Positions 1 to 5,846 of a DNA stretch of 12,528 bases are shown piece after piece. The notes beneath the pieces were generated by a model, which did not search any database, was not told the DNA's origin, and saw nothing but the letters and a program-made list of their open reading frames with translations. The position numbers and the translations under genes were made by a program. The stretch is taken from contig DSBA01000028.1 of the NCBI GenBank assembly GCA_011046145.1, positions 1-12,528 on the forward strand, in the 5' to 3' direction. The stretch comes from Candidatus Uhrbacteria bacterium. GTDB taxonomy: Bacteria > Patescibacteriota > Patescibacteriia > CAIXNZ01. Position 1 is the first letter of the stretch. Every line of letters starts with the position of its first letter.

Positions 1-224
1 GCATACCAATGGCCATGGCTGATATCTAAACTTTTACTTATCCTTTTAGCAATTTTAGGCATATCATTTTTTGAGACTTCTATACTATGCAATGTCCATT
101 TTTTCAGCCAGGGAGTTTTATGCCTAGGTGTAACCTTTTCAATGCGAGTATTTAAAATCTGTAGATCTTTTAAGATATCTTTATTTGTTAAACTTTCTTT
201 AATTATAACGCCCTGATAGTTCAT
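1..224 (-). CDS. Conserved small protein of unknown function, 3' end outside window (partial)
   Basis: The reading frame opens with ATG at 224 and stays open to the window edge, giving the first 74 residues (MNYQGVIIKESL..., ending in HGHWY at the edge). Its ATG overlaps the TGA of the upstream hydrolase gene in an ATGA arrangement (221-224), which points to translational coupling, and a weak AAGG lies four bases before the start. The piece is soluble, rich in Lys and Ile, and has no signal peptide or membrane segment. The segment HKTPWLKKWTLHSIEV resembles a hypothetical protein that I recall from several Parcubacteria genomes. I can name no domain or function. The start is well supported by the overlap; the identity is not known. 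Confidence 0.72.
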   Translation of the reverse strand, partial: MNYQGVIIKESLTNKDILKDLQILNTRIEKVTPRHKTPWLKKWTLHSIEVSKNDMPKIAKRISKSLDISHGHWY

Positions 225-842
225 ATTACCTTGTTTTTTATTAAAGCGTCCTTAATAATTTCAAACATTTTCAGGTGCCCTGCTGAATTCGGATGCAAAC
301 CGTCAGACAATAAATTTTTATCAATCTTATTAAATAAATCCACGAACAATACGTTCTCCTTCTTGCATATTTTCCTAACAGCGTCGTTATATTCAAAAAT
401 ATTTTTATTGCTATAACTAATATTTTTATTCCAGGGAACAGGCGCGACTTTTATCTCATCAACGTTGCCCAAGCCGACAAAGATAATTTTCTGGGTATAT
501 TTTTTTGCCAAACCAAATAATTTACTGATATTTTTTTCATAATCCGCCAATTTGGTCATGTTTCTTTTTTCTTTCAGCAGATAAACCGAATCATTAATAC
601 CAACGGAAAATATTACAATATTTTCTTCATCTTCATCAACTCTATATTTTATATCCGTGGCAAAACGAGCTAAGAGCATAGAACTCGTGTCACCGGAGAT
701 GCTCAGATTATAAATAAAAATAATCTCCCAATTCATGTTTTTTCTCCAAATAATCCCGCAGGCGTTGAACCCAGCCGCCCTTTTCCAGATCCCAGACGCC
801 ATAAGTTATACTAGCGCCAAAAATTAAAATATTTTTTGTCAT
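221..842 (-). CDS. SGNH/GDSL-family hydrolase, split by an apparent +1 frameshift
   Basis: This is a serine esterase/lipase-like SGNH hydrolase, substrate unknown. From ATG at 842 one frame encodes the N-terminus, with the block I motif GASIT (catalytic Ser at residue 11), and stops at TAA 708-710. A second frame, one base out, carries the rest: the block II-like LSISGD, the block III Asn in SVGIND, and the catalytic pair in DGLHPNSAGH. All motifs are present and in the usual order. Deleting one base from the A5 run at 716-720 (T5 in the coding strand) joins the frames as GDYFIYNLSISGD and gives about 206 residues, a normal length for the family. A gene model starting at 802 would lack the nucleophile. 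The cause may be a sequencing or assembly error in the homopolymer, a genuine recent mutation, or less likely slippage. There is no signal peptide. It overlaps the downstream gene by four bases. Confidence 0.8.
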
Positions 843-858
843 AATGATTTTTCTAAAC

Positions 859-949
859 GGGCGAAAACGGCTGGCATCTAATTACATCCGTATATAGAGA
901 CATGGCATGCCATGTCTCTACCGTCCATAAACAACAGCCGTTTTCGCCC
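859..949. repeat. Intergenic inverted-repeat element A (91 bp)
   Basis: A 15-base perfect inverted repeat forms the ends: GGGCGAAAACGGCTG at 859-873 and its reverse complement at 935-949. In the middle, 895-920 is a perfect 26-base palindrome (TAGAGACATGGCA and its complement). The outer 11 bases, GGGCGAAAACG, match the ends of elements at 3033-3158 and 5855-5957; bases 12-15 differ, but the change is mirrored at the other end. It lies between rsmI and the hydrolase gene, just upstream of the hydrolase ATG. I found no flanking direct repeat. Confidence 0.85.
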
Positions 950-985
950 AGTAACCTCATCCAACATCATAAAACTTCACCAATG

Positions 986-1031
986 TCCGCCGTAGCCCTT
1001 AGTAGCGAAGCGAAGGATGGGCGAAGGCGGA
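986..1031. repeat. Imperfect intergenic inverted repeat downstream of rsmI
   Basis: TCCGCCGTAGCCC (986-998) pairs with GGGCGAAGGCGGA (1019-1031) with two mismatches around a 20-base loop containing AGCGAAGCGAAGG. On the minus strand it follows the rsmI stop and could fold into a hairpin, but no T-run follows, so it is not a classical terminator. The 8-mer AACCTCAT occurs on both sides (953-960 and 1035-1042), with a third partial copy at 1045-1051. Together with element A this fills the 206-base gap between rsmI and the hydrolase; I see no gene there. Confidence 0.6.
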
Positions 1032-1048
1032 TACAACCTCATATAACC

Positions 1049-1717
1049 TCAAGAGATAACCACCACAAACTCCCCTTTTATAGTATCATTTTCCAATTCG
1101 GTTAAAATCTCATCAATATTACCCCTATATACTGTTTCAAATTTTTTAGTTAATTCCCGACAAACAACCATTTGTTTATCCCCTATTCCCAAATCTTTTA
1201 ATTTTTCCAAAGTTTTCAAAATCCGATGAGTTGATTCGTAAAAAACCGAAGTAAATTTATTGCCAATAATTTCTTTTAAAATTTTCTCCTTGCCTTTCTT
1301 ATGAGGTAAAAATCCGTAAAAGACAAATTTATCGGTTGGTAAACCTGAAATAGACAAAGCTGCAATAGCTGCGCAAGGGCCTGGGATCGGTTCAATTTTT
1401 AAATCAGGCAGTTCCTTTAATACCAGTTCAATCAGTTTATTACCGGGGTCGGAAATTCCCGGAGTACCGGCATCAGAAACCAGAGCTAAATTTTTACCTT
1501 GTTTAAGTAAATCTATTATCTGATTGACTTTAGCCAACCCAGAATGCTGGAAATAAGAAATAGTCGGAGTCTTTATCTCATACTTATTCAAAAGCACCCG
1601 CGTCACTCTGGTATCTTCGCATAATACAAAATCAACGTCTTTTAAAATTCTTAAGGCGCGCAAGGTTATGTCTTCCAAATTACCTATTGGCGTACCAATA
1701 ATATATAACTTGCTCAT
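1049..1717 (-). CDS. rsmI: 16S rRNA 2'-O-ribose C1402 methyltransferase RsmI
   Basis: RsmI uses S-adenosylmethionine to 2'-O-methylate C1402 in the decoding centre of 16S rRNA. The tetrapyrrole-methylase fold is clear: N-terminal GTPIGNLEDITLRAL (residues 8-22), CEDTR (33-37), the SAM-site segment LVSDAGTPGISDPG near 79-92, then IPGPCAA and GFLPHKKG, and FYESTHRI in the C-terminal half. At 222 residues it is shorter than the roughly 280 common in other bacteria; it stops at GEFVVVIS and lacks the extra C-terminal domain, as is usual for compact genomes. The start at 1717 places the first motif at the expected distance from the N-terminus. Its promoter lies so close that the mRNA may be leaderless. 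It is separated from the downstream hydrolase by repeats. Confidence 0.96.
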   Translation of the reverse strand: MSKLYIIGTPIGNLEDITLRALRILKDVDFVLCEDTRVTRVLLNKYEIKTPTISYFQHSGLAKVNQIIDLLKQGKNLALVSDAGTPGISDPGNKLIELVLKELPDLKIEPIPGPCAAIAALSISGLPTDKFVFYGFLPHKKGKEKILKEIIGNKFTSVFYESTHRILKTLEKLKDLGIGDKQMVVCRELTKKFETVYRGNIDEILTELENDTIKGEFVVVIS

Positions 1718-1725
1718 TTATCCTA

Positions 1726-1754
1726 ATTTTAACAAAAATCAAGCTTTTTTTCAA
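1726..1754 (-). promoter_or_regulatory. Sigma-70-type promoter of rsmI
   Basis: On the minus strand TTGAAA (1754-1749) is followed by a 17-base spacer and TAAAAT (1731-1726). Only eight bases separate the -10 from the rsmI ATG at 1717, so transcription should start at or within about two bases of the start codon, giving a leaderless or nearly leaderless message. AGGA at 1724-1721 is too close to the ATG to act as a normal Shine-Dalgarno. Predicted from sequence only. Confidence 0.6.
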
Positions 1755-1770
1755 ATTTATTATTAAATTT

Positions 1771-1798
1771 AAAACGCCCTGGATTTACCGGGCGTTTT
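1771..1798 (-). terminator. Rho-independent terminator after the Cys-rich small gene
   Basis: On the minus strand AAAACGCCCGG (1798-1788), a five-base loop and CCAGGGCGTTTT (1782-1771) form a GC-rich stem with one bulged base, followed by the AT-rich TTTTAAATTTAAT. It begins two bases beyond the stop codon at 1800 and ends just before the rsmI promoter, so it insulates the two units. The AAAACGCCC/GGGCGTTTT arms resemble the ends of the intergenic elements in this window. Confidence 0.8.
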
Positions 1799-1799
1799 A

Positions 1800-1898
1800 T
1801 TATTCTTCATCATCCAAATCGCCTGTGGTCGGCGCGTAACATTCATAATCCTGATCGCAGGTACATGGATCATTCTCGCAAATTGGACACGGTTCCAT
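1800..1898 (-). CDS. Cys-rich acidic small protein (32 residues)
   Basis: This short frame runs from ATG 1898 to TAA 1800-1802. The peptide starts MEPCPIC, continues with PCTCD and YEC, and ends in the acidic tail GDLDDEE. Five Cys in the first 20 residues (C4, C7, C12, C14, C20) in CPxC and PCxC patterns suggest metal binding, probably zinc, though a redox role is possible. Support that it is a real gene comes from context: a near-perfect promoter (TTGACA, 17 bases, TATTAT) about 42 bases upstream and a strong terminator immediately after the stop, so it forms its own transcription unit between the sugar kinase gene and rsmI. There is no Shine-Dalgarno; the leader is AT-only. Function is unknown. 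It is too short for most automatic gene callers. Confidence 0.7.
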   Translation of the reverse strand: MEPCPICENDPCTCDQDYECYAPTTGDLDDEE

Positions 1899-1939
1899 TT
1901 TAATTATTAAATTTTAATTCTTAAAAAATGTTTGTAAAT

Positions 1940-1968
1940 ATAATAAGAATTTTTAGATTTGCTGTCAA
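1940..1968 (-). promoter_or_regulatory. Consensus sigma-70 promoter of the Cys-rich small gene
   Basis: TTGACA (1968-1963), a 17-base spacer and TATTAT (1945-1940) on the minus strand match the housekeeping consensus at 11 of 12 positions. The expected start site is near 1933, giving a leader of about 35 bases before the ATG at 1898. The same hexamers with the same spacing occur upstream of the regulator gene at 12247. Confidence 0.8.
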
Positions 1969-2019
1969 GTGAATTTTCAAAGTTATCCACAAGAAACTAA
2001 AATCAACATCGTTTTACCT

Positions 2020-2994
2020 TCAAGTAAATATTTTTATTTTAACCAATTCCAAGTCTTTTTGTTTAGGTAATTTTGATAAAAGCCCATTTTTAGCGCCCAT
2101 TTTCTGGATTACGCCTCCGGAATTTAAAACAGCTAAACGCAAAGCATAATCCCAATCGTTTTTTAAAATTACGCCGCTGCAAAAAGCAGAACCAAAAGCA
2201 TCTCCGGCACCAGTAGTATTAACCGGCTGGACACTAAGCGCTTTGGCAAAATAAATCAGCATACCATCAGAAAGATAAGCGCCTGTTGCTCCGTCTGTCA
2301 CCAAATTATAACCCGGGCTTAATTTATTAATCGCCTCTAGAATTTTTTTAATATCTTTTTTACCGGTTAATTTCTCCGCCTCTTGCTTGTTCAAATTGAA
2401 AAGATAAGACTGCCTGATTAACGGCGCCAATTTTTCTTTGCCTAGTTTTAATTCCTCGCCGCCCGGATTCCAGGCAATTTTAATTTTTTTCTTTTTGGCA
2501 AAAGCGAATATTTTCTTAAGCAAATTCAAATTGCCGGCCAAAGAAGTGATATAAAACCATTTGGTTTTCAAACGGTTCCATTCAAAATTCTTTTCCGAAA
2601 AATTGGCGCTGGCGCCGCGGTAAACCAAGATTGTCCTGTCCCCTTGCGGCCTGACCAAAACAGTTGAATATGCTGTCTTATGTTTTTTATCTACATTCAA
2701 AAAAGAAGTGCTAATTTTCTTTTCCGCCAAAACTTGTAAAATCTCCATGCCATAAATATCATTGCCTACATTTGAAACCACCGCAACTTTCAAGCCTAAA
2801 TTGGCAAAAGTATAGGCTGAATTAGTTGCCCCGCCTCCTGTATCAAAATACATGTCTCCCAGCTCAATTTTCGCGCCATAAGCAAAACACTCGCCCAACC
2901 CGTTTTTAAATTGTTTTGATCTGACTAATTTAAAATCTTTGGAAATTAAAAATACATCTTTGGTGGCCGAACCAATTGTAATCATGTCAAGCAT
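2020..2994 (-). CDS. PfkB-family (ribokinase-like) carbohydrate kinase
   Basis: An ATP-dependent cytoplasmic sugar or sugar-phosphate kinase of the PfkB/ribokinase family, 324 residues, full length. Signature 1 is the glycine-rich FDTGGGATNSAYTFANLG (residues 50-67); signature 2 is NTTGAGDAFGSAF (259-271), with catalytic base D265 and the GAGD anion hole. The first position of the usual DTTGAGD is Asn. Start ATG 2994; a second Met three codons on (2985) is possible, and neither has a clear Shine-Dalgarno. It is the last gene of the sugar-phosphate cluster, 163 bases after the aldolase gene with element B between. Next to a DUF2090 aldolase it recalls IolC-type proteins, in which a PfkB kinase is fused to DUF2090. 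The true substrate cannot be read from the sequence: sedoheptulose-7-P, fructose-6-P, a ketogluconate or ribose are all possible. No terminator is visible after it. Confidence 0.9.
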   Translation of the reverse strand: MLDMITIGSATKDVFLISKDFKLVRSKQFKNGLGECFAYGAKIELGDMYFDTGGGATNSAYTFANLGLKVAVVSNVGNDIYGMEILQVLAEKKISTSFLNVDKKHKTAYSTVLVRPQGDRTILVYRGASANFSEKNFEWNRLKTKWFYITSLAGNLNLLKKIFAFAKKKKIKIAWNPGGEELKLGKEKLAPLIRQSYLFNLNKQEAEKLTGKKDIKKILEAINKLSPGYNLVTDGATGAYLSDGMLIYFAKALSVQPVNTTGAGDAFGSAFCSGVILKNDWDYALRLAVLNSGGVIQKMGAKNGLLSKLPKQKDLELVKIKIFT

Positions 2995-3032
2995 GTTTTT
3001 AAATTATGAATTATGAGATATGAAAATTTGAT

Positions 3033-3158
3033 GGGCGAAAACGCCCTATGTCATTCTGAAAATAGCGAAGAATCTACGACTTCACAGATCCTTCACTTTG
3101 TTCAGGCTTTAGCCTGCAAAGGCAGGATGATAGTCGAGGACAAAGGGCGTTTTCGCCC
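3033..3158. repeat. Intergenic inverted-repeat element B (126 bp)
   Basis: Ends are a 15-base perfect inverted repeat: GGGCGAAAACGCCCT (3033-3047) and its complement (3144-3158). Each end is also a small hairpin itself (GGGCG, A4 or T4 loop, CGCCC). Inside lies a second inverted repeat (TCATTCTGA...GAATCT against AGATCCTTC...TTCAGG, ATGA) interrupted by the hairpin CAGGC-TTTA-GCCTG at 3103-3116. The right end stops on the first base of the aldolase stop codon (3158-3160). It fills most of the gap between the aldolase and kinase genes, and I see no gene in it. Confidence 0.85.
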
Positions 3159-4051
3159 TAGCTCCTTTTACTCTTTTGCCACAGATTAATAAAATATTCA
3201 AAATTCTTAGCAATCAAATCAACAGCCTGGTTCTTCGTCAACTTGCCATCGCGCCATTTTTCCAAAGGCGAATAAAAAATCGTCCTGCCCACTGCAAAGC
3301 CAATAATATCTTTGAACTGCGCTGCTGTTTTTAGCCACTGGCTGACCATAGCCTTTGACCCTGCCCTGCCTAAAATCACAATTTTAGCCTTGCCGCCAGC
3401 TTTTATAATTTTAGACCAATAATTTTTGGGCATGGCTTCCAGCTTCCAGATATCAGGCTGAATGCCGGCTGCTCGAATTTCTTTGATCGCCCGTAAAGAC
3501 AAAGCCGGCCGAGCCTTGAGATCATAACTTTTGCCGAATTTTTTGACTTGGGCTGGCGAGGCCGGCACAAGCAACTCAAATAAAAAGCCTATTTTATTTT
3601 TCTTGCAAAAATCAGTGATCTTTTTTAAATTTTTCAACTGTGCCAAGTTATCTTTTTTATGCACGGGATTATAACGGACTAAAACTTTAGCATAATCTGG
3701 CTTAAATTTTAAAATATGCTGGCCAAATTTAGGTCCATATTCAAAATCAAAAATTTTCTGGCCACTTTTTTCTGTGGTCAAAATTACCACAGCGCCGAGC
3801 TTTTTAGCGGCCCGTAAAATCTCTGAGCCAAATTCCTCATCAACTAAAACTCCTAATGTTCCCTCTGGTAGCGCCGAATTCATTCGGCGCTTAACTTTTT
3901 TAAAAGCTTCAAAAATTATCCCCTTCGCCTCCTTAACTTTTGCTTTTTGTTTAGCATTCAAAGGTTCTTGCCAGCCAAAAAGATCTCGAAAAAATGAAGC
4001 GCGGTGATCAAAAGGCAGAATGTAAAGTTGTTTTAAATTTTTTGATTGCAT
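3158..4051 (-). CDS. DUF2090/LacD-like class I aldolase (IolC C-terminal domain type)
   Basis: The 297-residue protein matches, from memory, the DUF2090 domain that forms the C-terminal half of IolC-type 5-dehydro-2-deoxygluconokinase fusions and is a TIM-barrel aldolase related to LacD. Visible landmarks are YILPFDHRASFFRDLFGW (10-27), LVDEEFG (69-75), EKSGQ and FEYGPKFG (94-110), KVLVRYNP (122-129), FELLVPA (158-164), PDIWKLEAMP (199-208) and IGFAVGRTIF (250-259). K203 in WKLE is the best candidate for the Schiff-base Lys, by analogy with the LacD/YihT motif. The expected chemistry is reversible cleavage of a ketose phosphate to DHAP and an aldehyde. The start overlaps transketolase-C by 44 bases and is supported by the clearest Shine-Dalgarno in the cluster, GAGGGA at 4064-4059. 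No inositol-catabolism genes are nearby, so the sugar substrate is uncertain. Confidence 0.82.
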   Translation of the reverse strand: MQSKNLKQLYILPFDHRASFFRDLFGWQEPLNAKQKAKVKEAKGIIFEAFKKVKRRMNSALPEGTLGVLVDEEFGSEILRAAKKLGAVVILTTEKSGQKIFDFEYGPKFGQHILKFKPDYAKVLVRYNPVHKKDNLAQLKNLKKITDFCKKNKIGFLFELLVPASPAQVKKFGKSYDLKARPALSLRAIKEIRAAGIQPDIWKLEAMPKNYWSKIIKAGGKAKIVILGRAGSKAMVSQWLKTAAQFKDIIGFAVGRTIFYSPLEKWRDGKLTKNQAVDLIAKNFEYFINLWQKSKRS

Positions 4052-4994
4052 AAATTATTCCCTCACTATTTAAATTATACTTATCTAATAATTGTTTGGC
4101 AGTTCCCGATTCCCCAAATTTATCCGGCATGCCCATAATTTTCATTGGCGCCGGATAATTCTGGCTCAAAACCTCTGCAACTGCGCTACCTAATCCACCA
4201 TTAACCTGATGTTCTTCAATGGTGATAACCCTTTTAGTCTTTTTGGCTGATTTAATTATTATCGCCTTATCAATCGGCTTGATCGTATGGCAATTAATCA
4301 CTTCCGCTTGAATTTTTTGTTTGGCAAGTTCTTCAGCAGCTAATAAAGCTTCATAAACCATTGAACCGCAGGCAATAATTGTAATATCCTTACCCTGGCG
4401 CATAATATTAGCCTTGCCAATTTGGAACTTTGATTTGGTGGAAATAACAGGCGCCTTTTCACGGCCATAGCGGATATAAACCGGCCCTTTGATTTTTGCA
4501 GCTGACATGACAGCTTTTTTAGTTTCCAAATAATCGCAGGGGGCAATCACAATCATATTGGGCAAAACTCTCATAATTGCAATGTCTTCCAACGCCTGAT
4601 GAGTTGCGCCATCCTCGCCTACATTTAAACCGGCGTGAGAACTGACCAATTTAACATTAGCATTATTATAACATACTGAAACGCGAATTTGTTCCCAATT
4701 CCTGCCTGGACTAAAAACTGCGAATGAGCAAATAAAAGGAATAAAGCCTTCCAAAGCCAAACCAGCTGCTACCCCAGCCATATTTTGTTCAGCCACGCCA
4801 ACTTCAAAAAAACGGTTAGGATATTTTTTACTAAATTCTAAACAACGGGTTGATTCAGCCAAATCAGCGGAAACAACCACTGCTTTTTTATTCTTTTTCC
4901 CTAATTCCAAAATCGCCTCGCCAAACCCATCGCGACAGGATTTATATTCCGAATTTTTAATTTTTAATTTTAAATTTTTATTTTTTTTTGTCAT
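4008..4994 (-). CDS. Transketolase, C-terminal (pyrimidine-binding) subunit
   Basis: This is the second half of a split transketolase, which moves two-carbon ketol units between sugar phosphates with thiamine diphosphate. Core homology starts at YKSCRDGFGEAILELG. The thiamine-activating Glu is E69 in FFEVGVAEQNMAGVAAGLALEG, followed by the Pyr-domain segment SHAGLNVGEDGATHQALEDIA and a transketolase C domain with TIEEHQVNGGLGSAVAEVL. I chose ATG 4994, giving 328 residues and a 22-base gap after the N-subunit gene. A start at 5081 would overlap that gene by 65 bases and add a Lys/Arg-rich stretch unrelated to the family. Residues 3-15 are Lys/Asn-rich low complexity encoded by A/T tracts, so a later start cannot be excluded. 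It overlaps the aldolase gene by 44 bases. A 1-deoxyxylulose-5-P synthase is less likely, because that enzyme is a single chain. Confidence 0.93.
   Translation of the reverse strand: MTKKNKNLKLKIKNSEYKSCRDGFGEAILELGKKNKKAVVVSADLAESTRCLEFSKKYPNRFFEVGVAEQNMAGVAAGLALEGFIPFICSFAVFSPGRNWEQIRVSVCYNNANVKLVSSHAGLNVGEDGATHQALEDIAIMRVLPNMIVIAPCDYLETKKAVMSAAKIKGPVYIRYGREKAPVISTKSKFQIGKANIMRQGKDITIIACGSMVYEALLAAEELAKQKIQAEVINCHTIKPIDKAIIIKSAKKTKRVITIEEHQVNGGLGSAVAEVLSQNYPAPMKIMGMPDKFGESGTAKQLLDKYNLNSEGIIYAIKKFKTTLHSAF
4059..4064 (-). promoter_or_regulatory. Shine-Dalgarno site deciding the aldolase start
   Basis: GAGGGA on the minus strand lies seven bases before ATG 4051, inside the 3' end of the transketolase-C gene. 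Few other genes in this window have a good site, so it supports independent reinitiation at an overlapping start. Confidence 0.6.
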
Positions 4995-5016
4995 TTGGAT
5001 TTTGTTTTTTAAATTT

Positions 5017-5844
5017 TCAAAGCGCTTTCTGTAATTCCAGTAATGCTTTATCCGCCTCATCTTTGTTAGGTGCTTTGCCATGCCATTCCCACTTATTTTC
5101 CATAAAACTAACTCCCTTGCCCGGCACAGTATGAGCTAAAATCACTTTTGGTTTGCCTTTTATTTTTTTAGCTTTATTCAAGGCAGTTAATACTTGTTTC
5201 ATATCATTGCCATCAATCTCCAAAACCGACCAGTTAAAAGCCTGATACTTTGCTTTCAGCGGCTCCAAAGGCATTATTTTTTCTGTTTCACCGTCAATTT
5301 GAATATTATTCCTGTCCAAAATAAAGATTAAATTATCCAGTTTATATTTAGCCGCTGTCATAATCGCTTCCCAGGTCTGGCCCTCATTATGTTCCCCGTC
5401 ACTGGTAATGCAGTAAACAAAATGCTTTTGCTTGTTTATTTTGGCGGCCAAAGCCATGCCAACAGAGACTGAAACGCCCTGCCCCAAAGGTCCGCTAGAA
5501 TATTCCAAAGCTGGCATATCTAAATAACTGGGATGCCCCTGTAATGGCGAACCTAATTTGCGCAAGCTCATTAATTTGGCAACCGGGAAGCATCCTGAAC
5601 GCGCCATGGCCGCATAACGAATCGGCACAATATGACCGCAGGACAAACATAAACGGTCGCGCAAAGGCCATTTAGGCTTTTTCGGATTATGCTTTAAAAC
5701 ATTAAAATATAAGGCGCTAAAAATATCAGCCATGCCTAAAGCACCGGCCAGATGGCCTGAACCTGCCTCAGCCAACATTTTAATCACATCCTGGCGCAAA
5801 GTATTGGCTATTTCTTTAAGTTGTTTGATATTGTGTTTTTTCAT
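5017..5844 (-). CDS. Transketolase, N-terminal (thiamine diphosphate-binding) subunit
   Basis: First half of the split transketolase, 275 residues. It shows AEAGSGHLAGALGMADIF (residues 26-42) with the conserved catalytic His, LSCGHIVP (67-74), QGHPSYLDMPALEYSSGPLG (102-121), and the thiamine-diphosphate/Mg motif running from SDGEHNEGQTWEA (148-160) to LDRNN (176-180). The last part, AHTVPGKGVSFME and WHGKAPN, holds another conserved active-site His. The usual GDG is SDG here, which is common in split transketolases. It works with the C-subunit 22 bases downstream in the non-oxidative pentose phosphate pathway, converting pentose phosphates to sedoheptulose-7-P and glyceraldehyde-3-P, or exchanging with erythrose-4-P. 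The start ATG 5844 has no Shine-Dalgarno; element C begins 11 bases upstream of it. Confidence 0.95.
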   Translation of the reverse strand: MKKHNIKQLKEIANTLRQDVIKMLAEAGSGHLAGALGMADIFSALYFNVLKHNPKKPKWPLRDRLCLSCGHIVPIRYAAMARSGCFPVAKLMSLRKLGSPLQGHPSYLDMPALEYSSGPLGQGVSVSVGMALAAKINKQKHFVYCITSDGEHNEGQTWEAIMTAAKYKLDNLIFILDRNNIQIDGETEKIMPLEPLKAKYQAFNWSVLEIDGNDMKQVLTALNKAKKIKGKPKVILAHTVPGKGVSFMENKWEWHGKAPNKDEADKALLELQKAL

Positions 5845-5846
5845 TA

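Noticed and set aside
221..802. Treating the hydrolase as an intact gene from ATG 802
   Set aside because: The first 30 residues have no similarity to the family, and the catalytic Ser block lies in the other frame from ATG 842.
859..1031. CRISPR array or integron-like cassette repeats
   Set aside because: The repeats are palindromic, unequal and not regularly spaced, and no cas or integrase gene is present.
953..1042. AACCTCAT copies as a target-site duplication around the 986-1031 hairpin
   Set aside because: The copies do not abut the hairpin arms symmetrically and a third partial copy follows, so a simple short repeat is the safer reading.
902..1105. Open frame of 67 codons on the plus strand
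   Set aside because: It is made of the inverted repeats and the antisense of the rsmI end, with no family resemblance, start signal or coding-like composition.
1983..1991. Origin of replication
   Set aside because: Only one DnaA box was found and there is no dnaA, dnaN or box cluster nearby.
3025..3166. Target-site duplication around element B
   Set aside because: The eight bases on each side (AATTTGAT and TAGCTCCT) do not match; any duplication has decayed or the element ends lie elsewhere.
4995..5081. Longer N-terminus for the transketolase C-subunit
   Set aside because: It overlaps the transketolase N-subunit gene out of frame by 65 bases and encodes a basic stretch unlike any transketolase.
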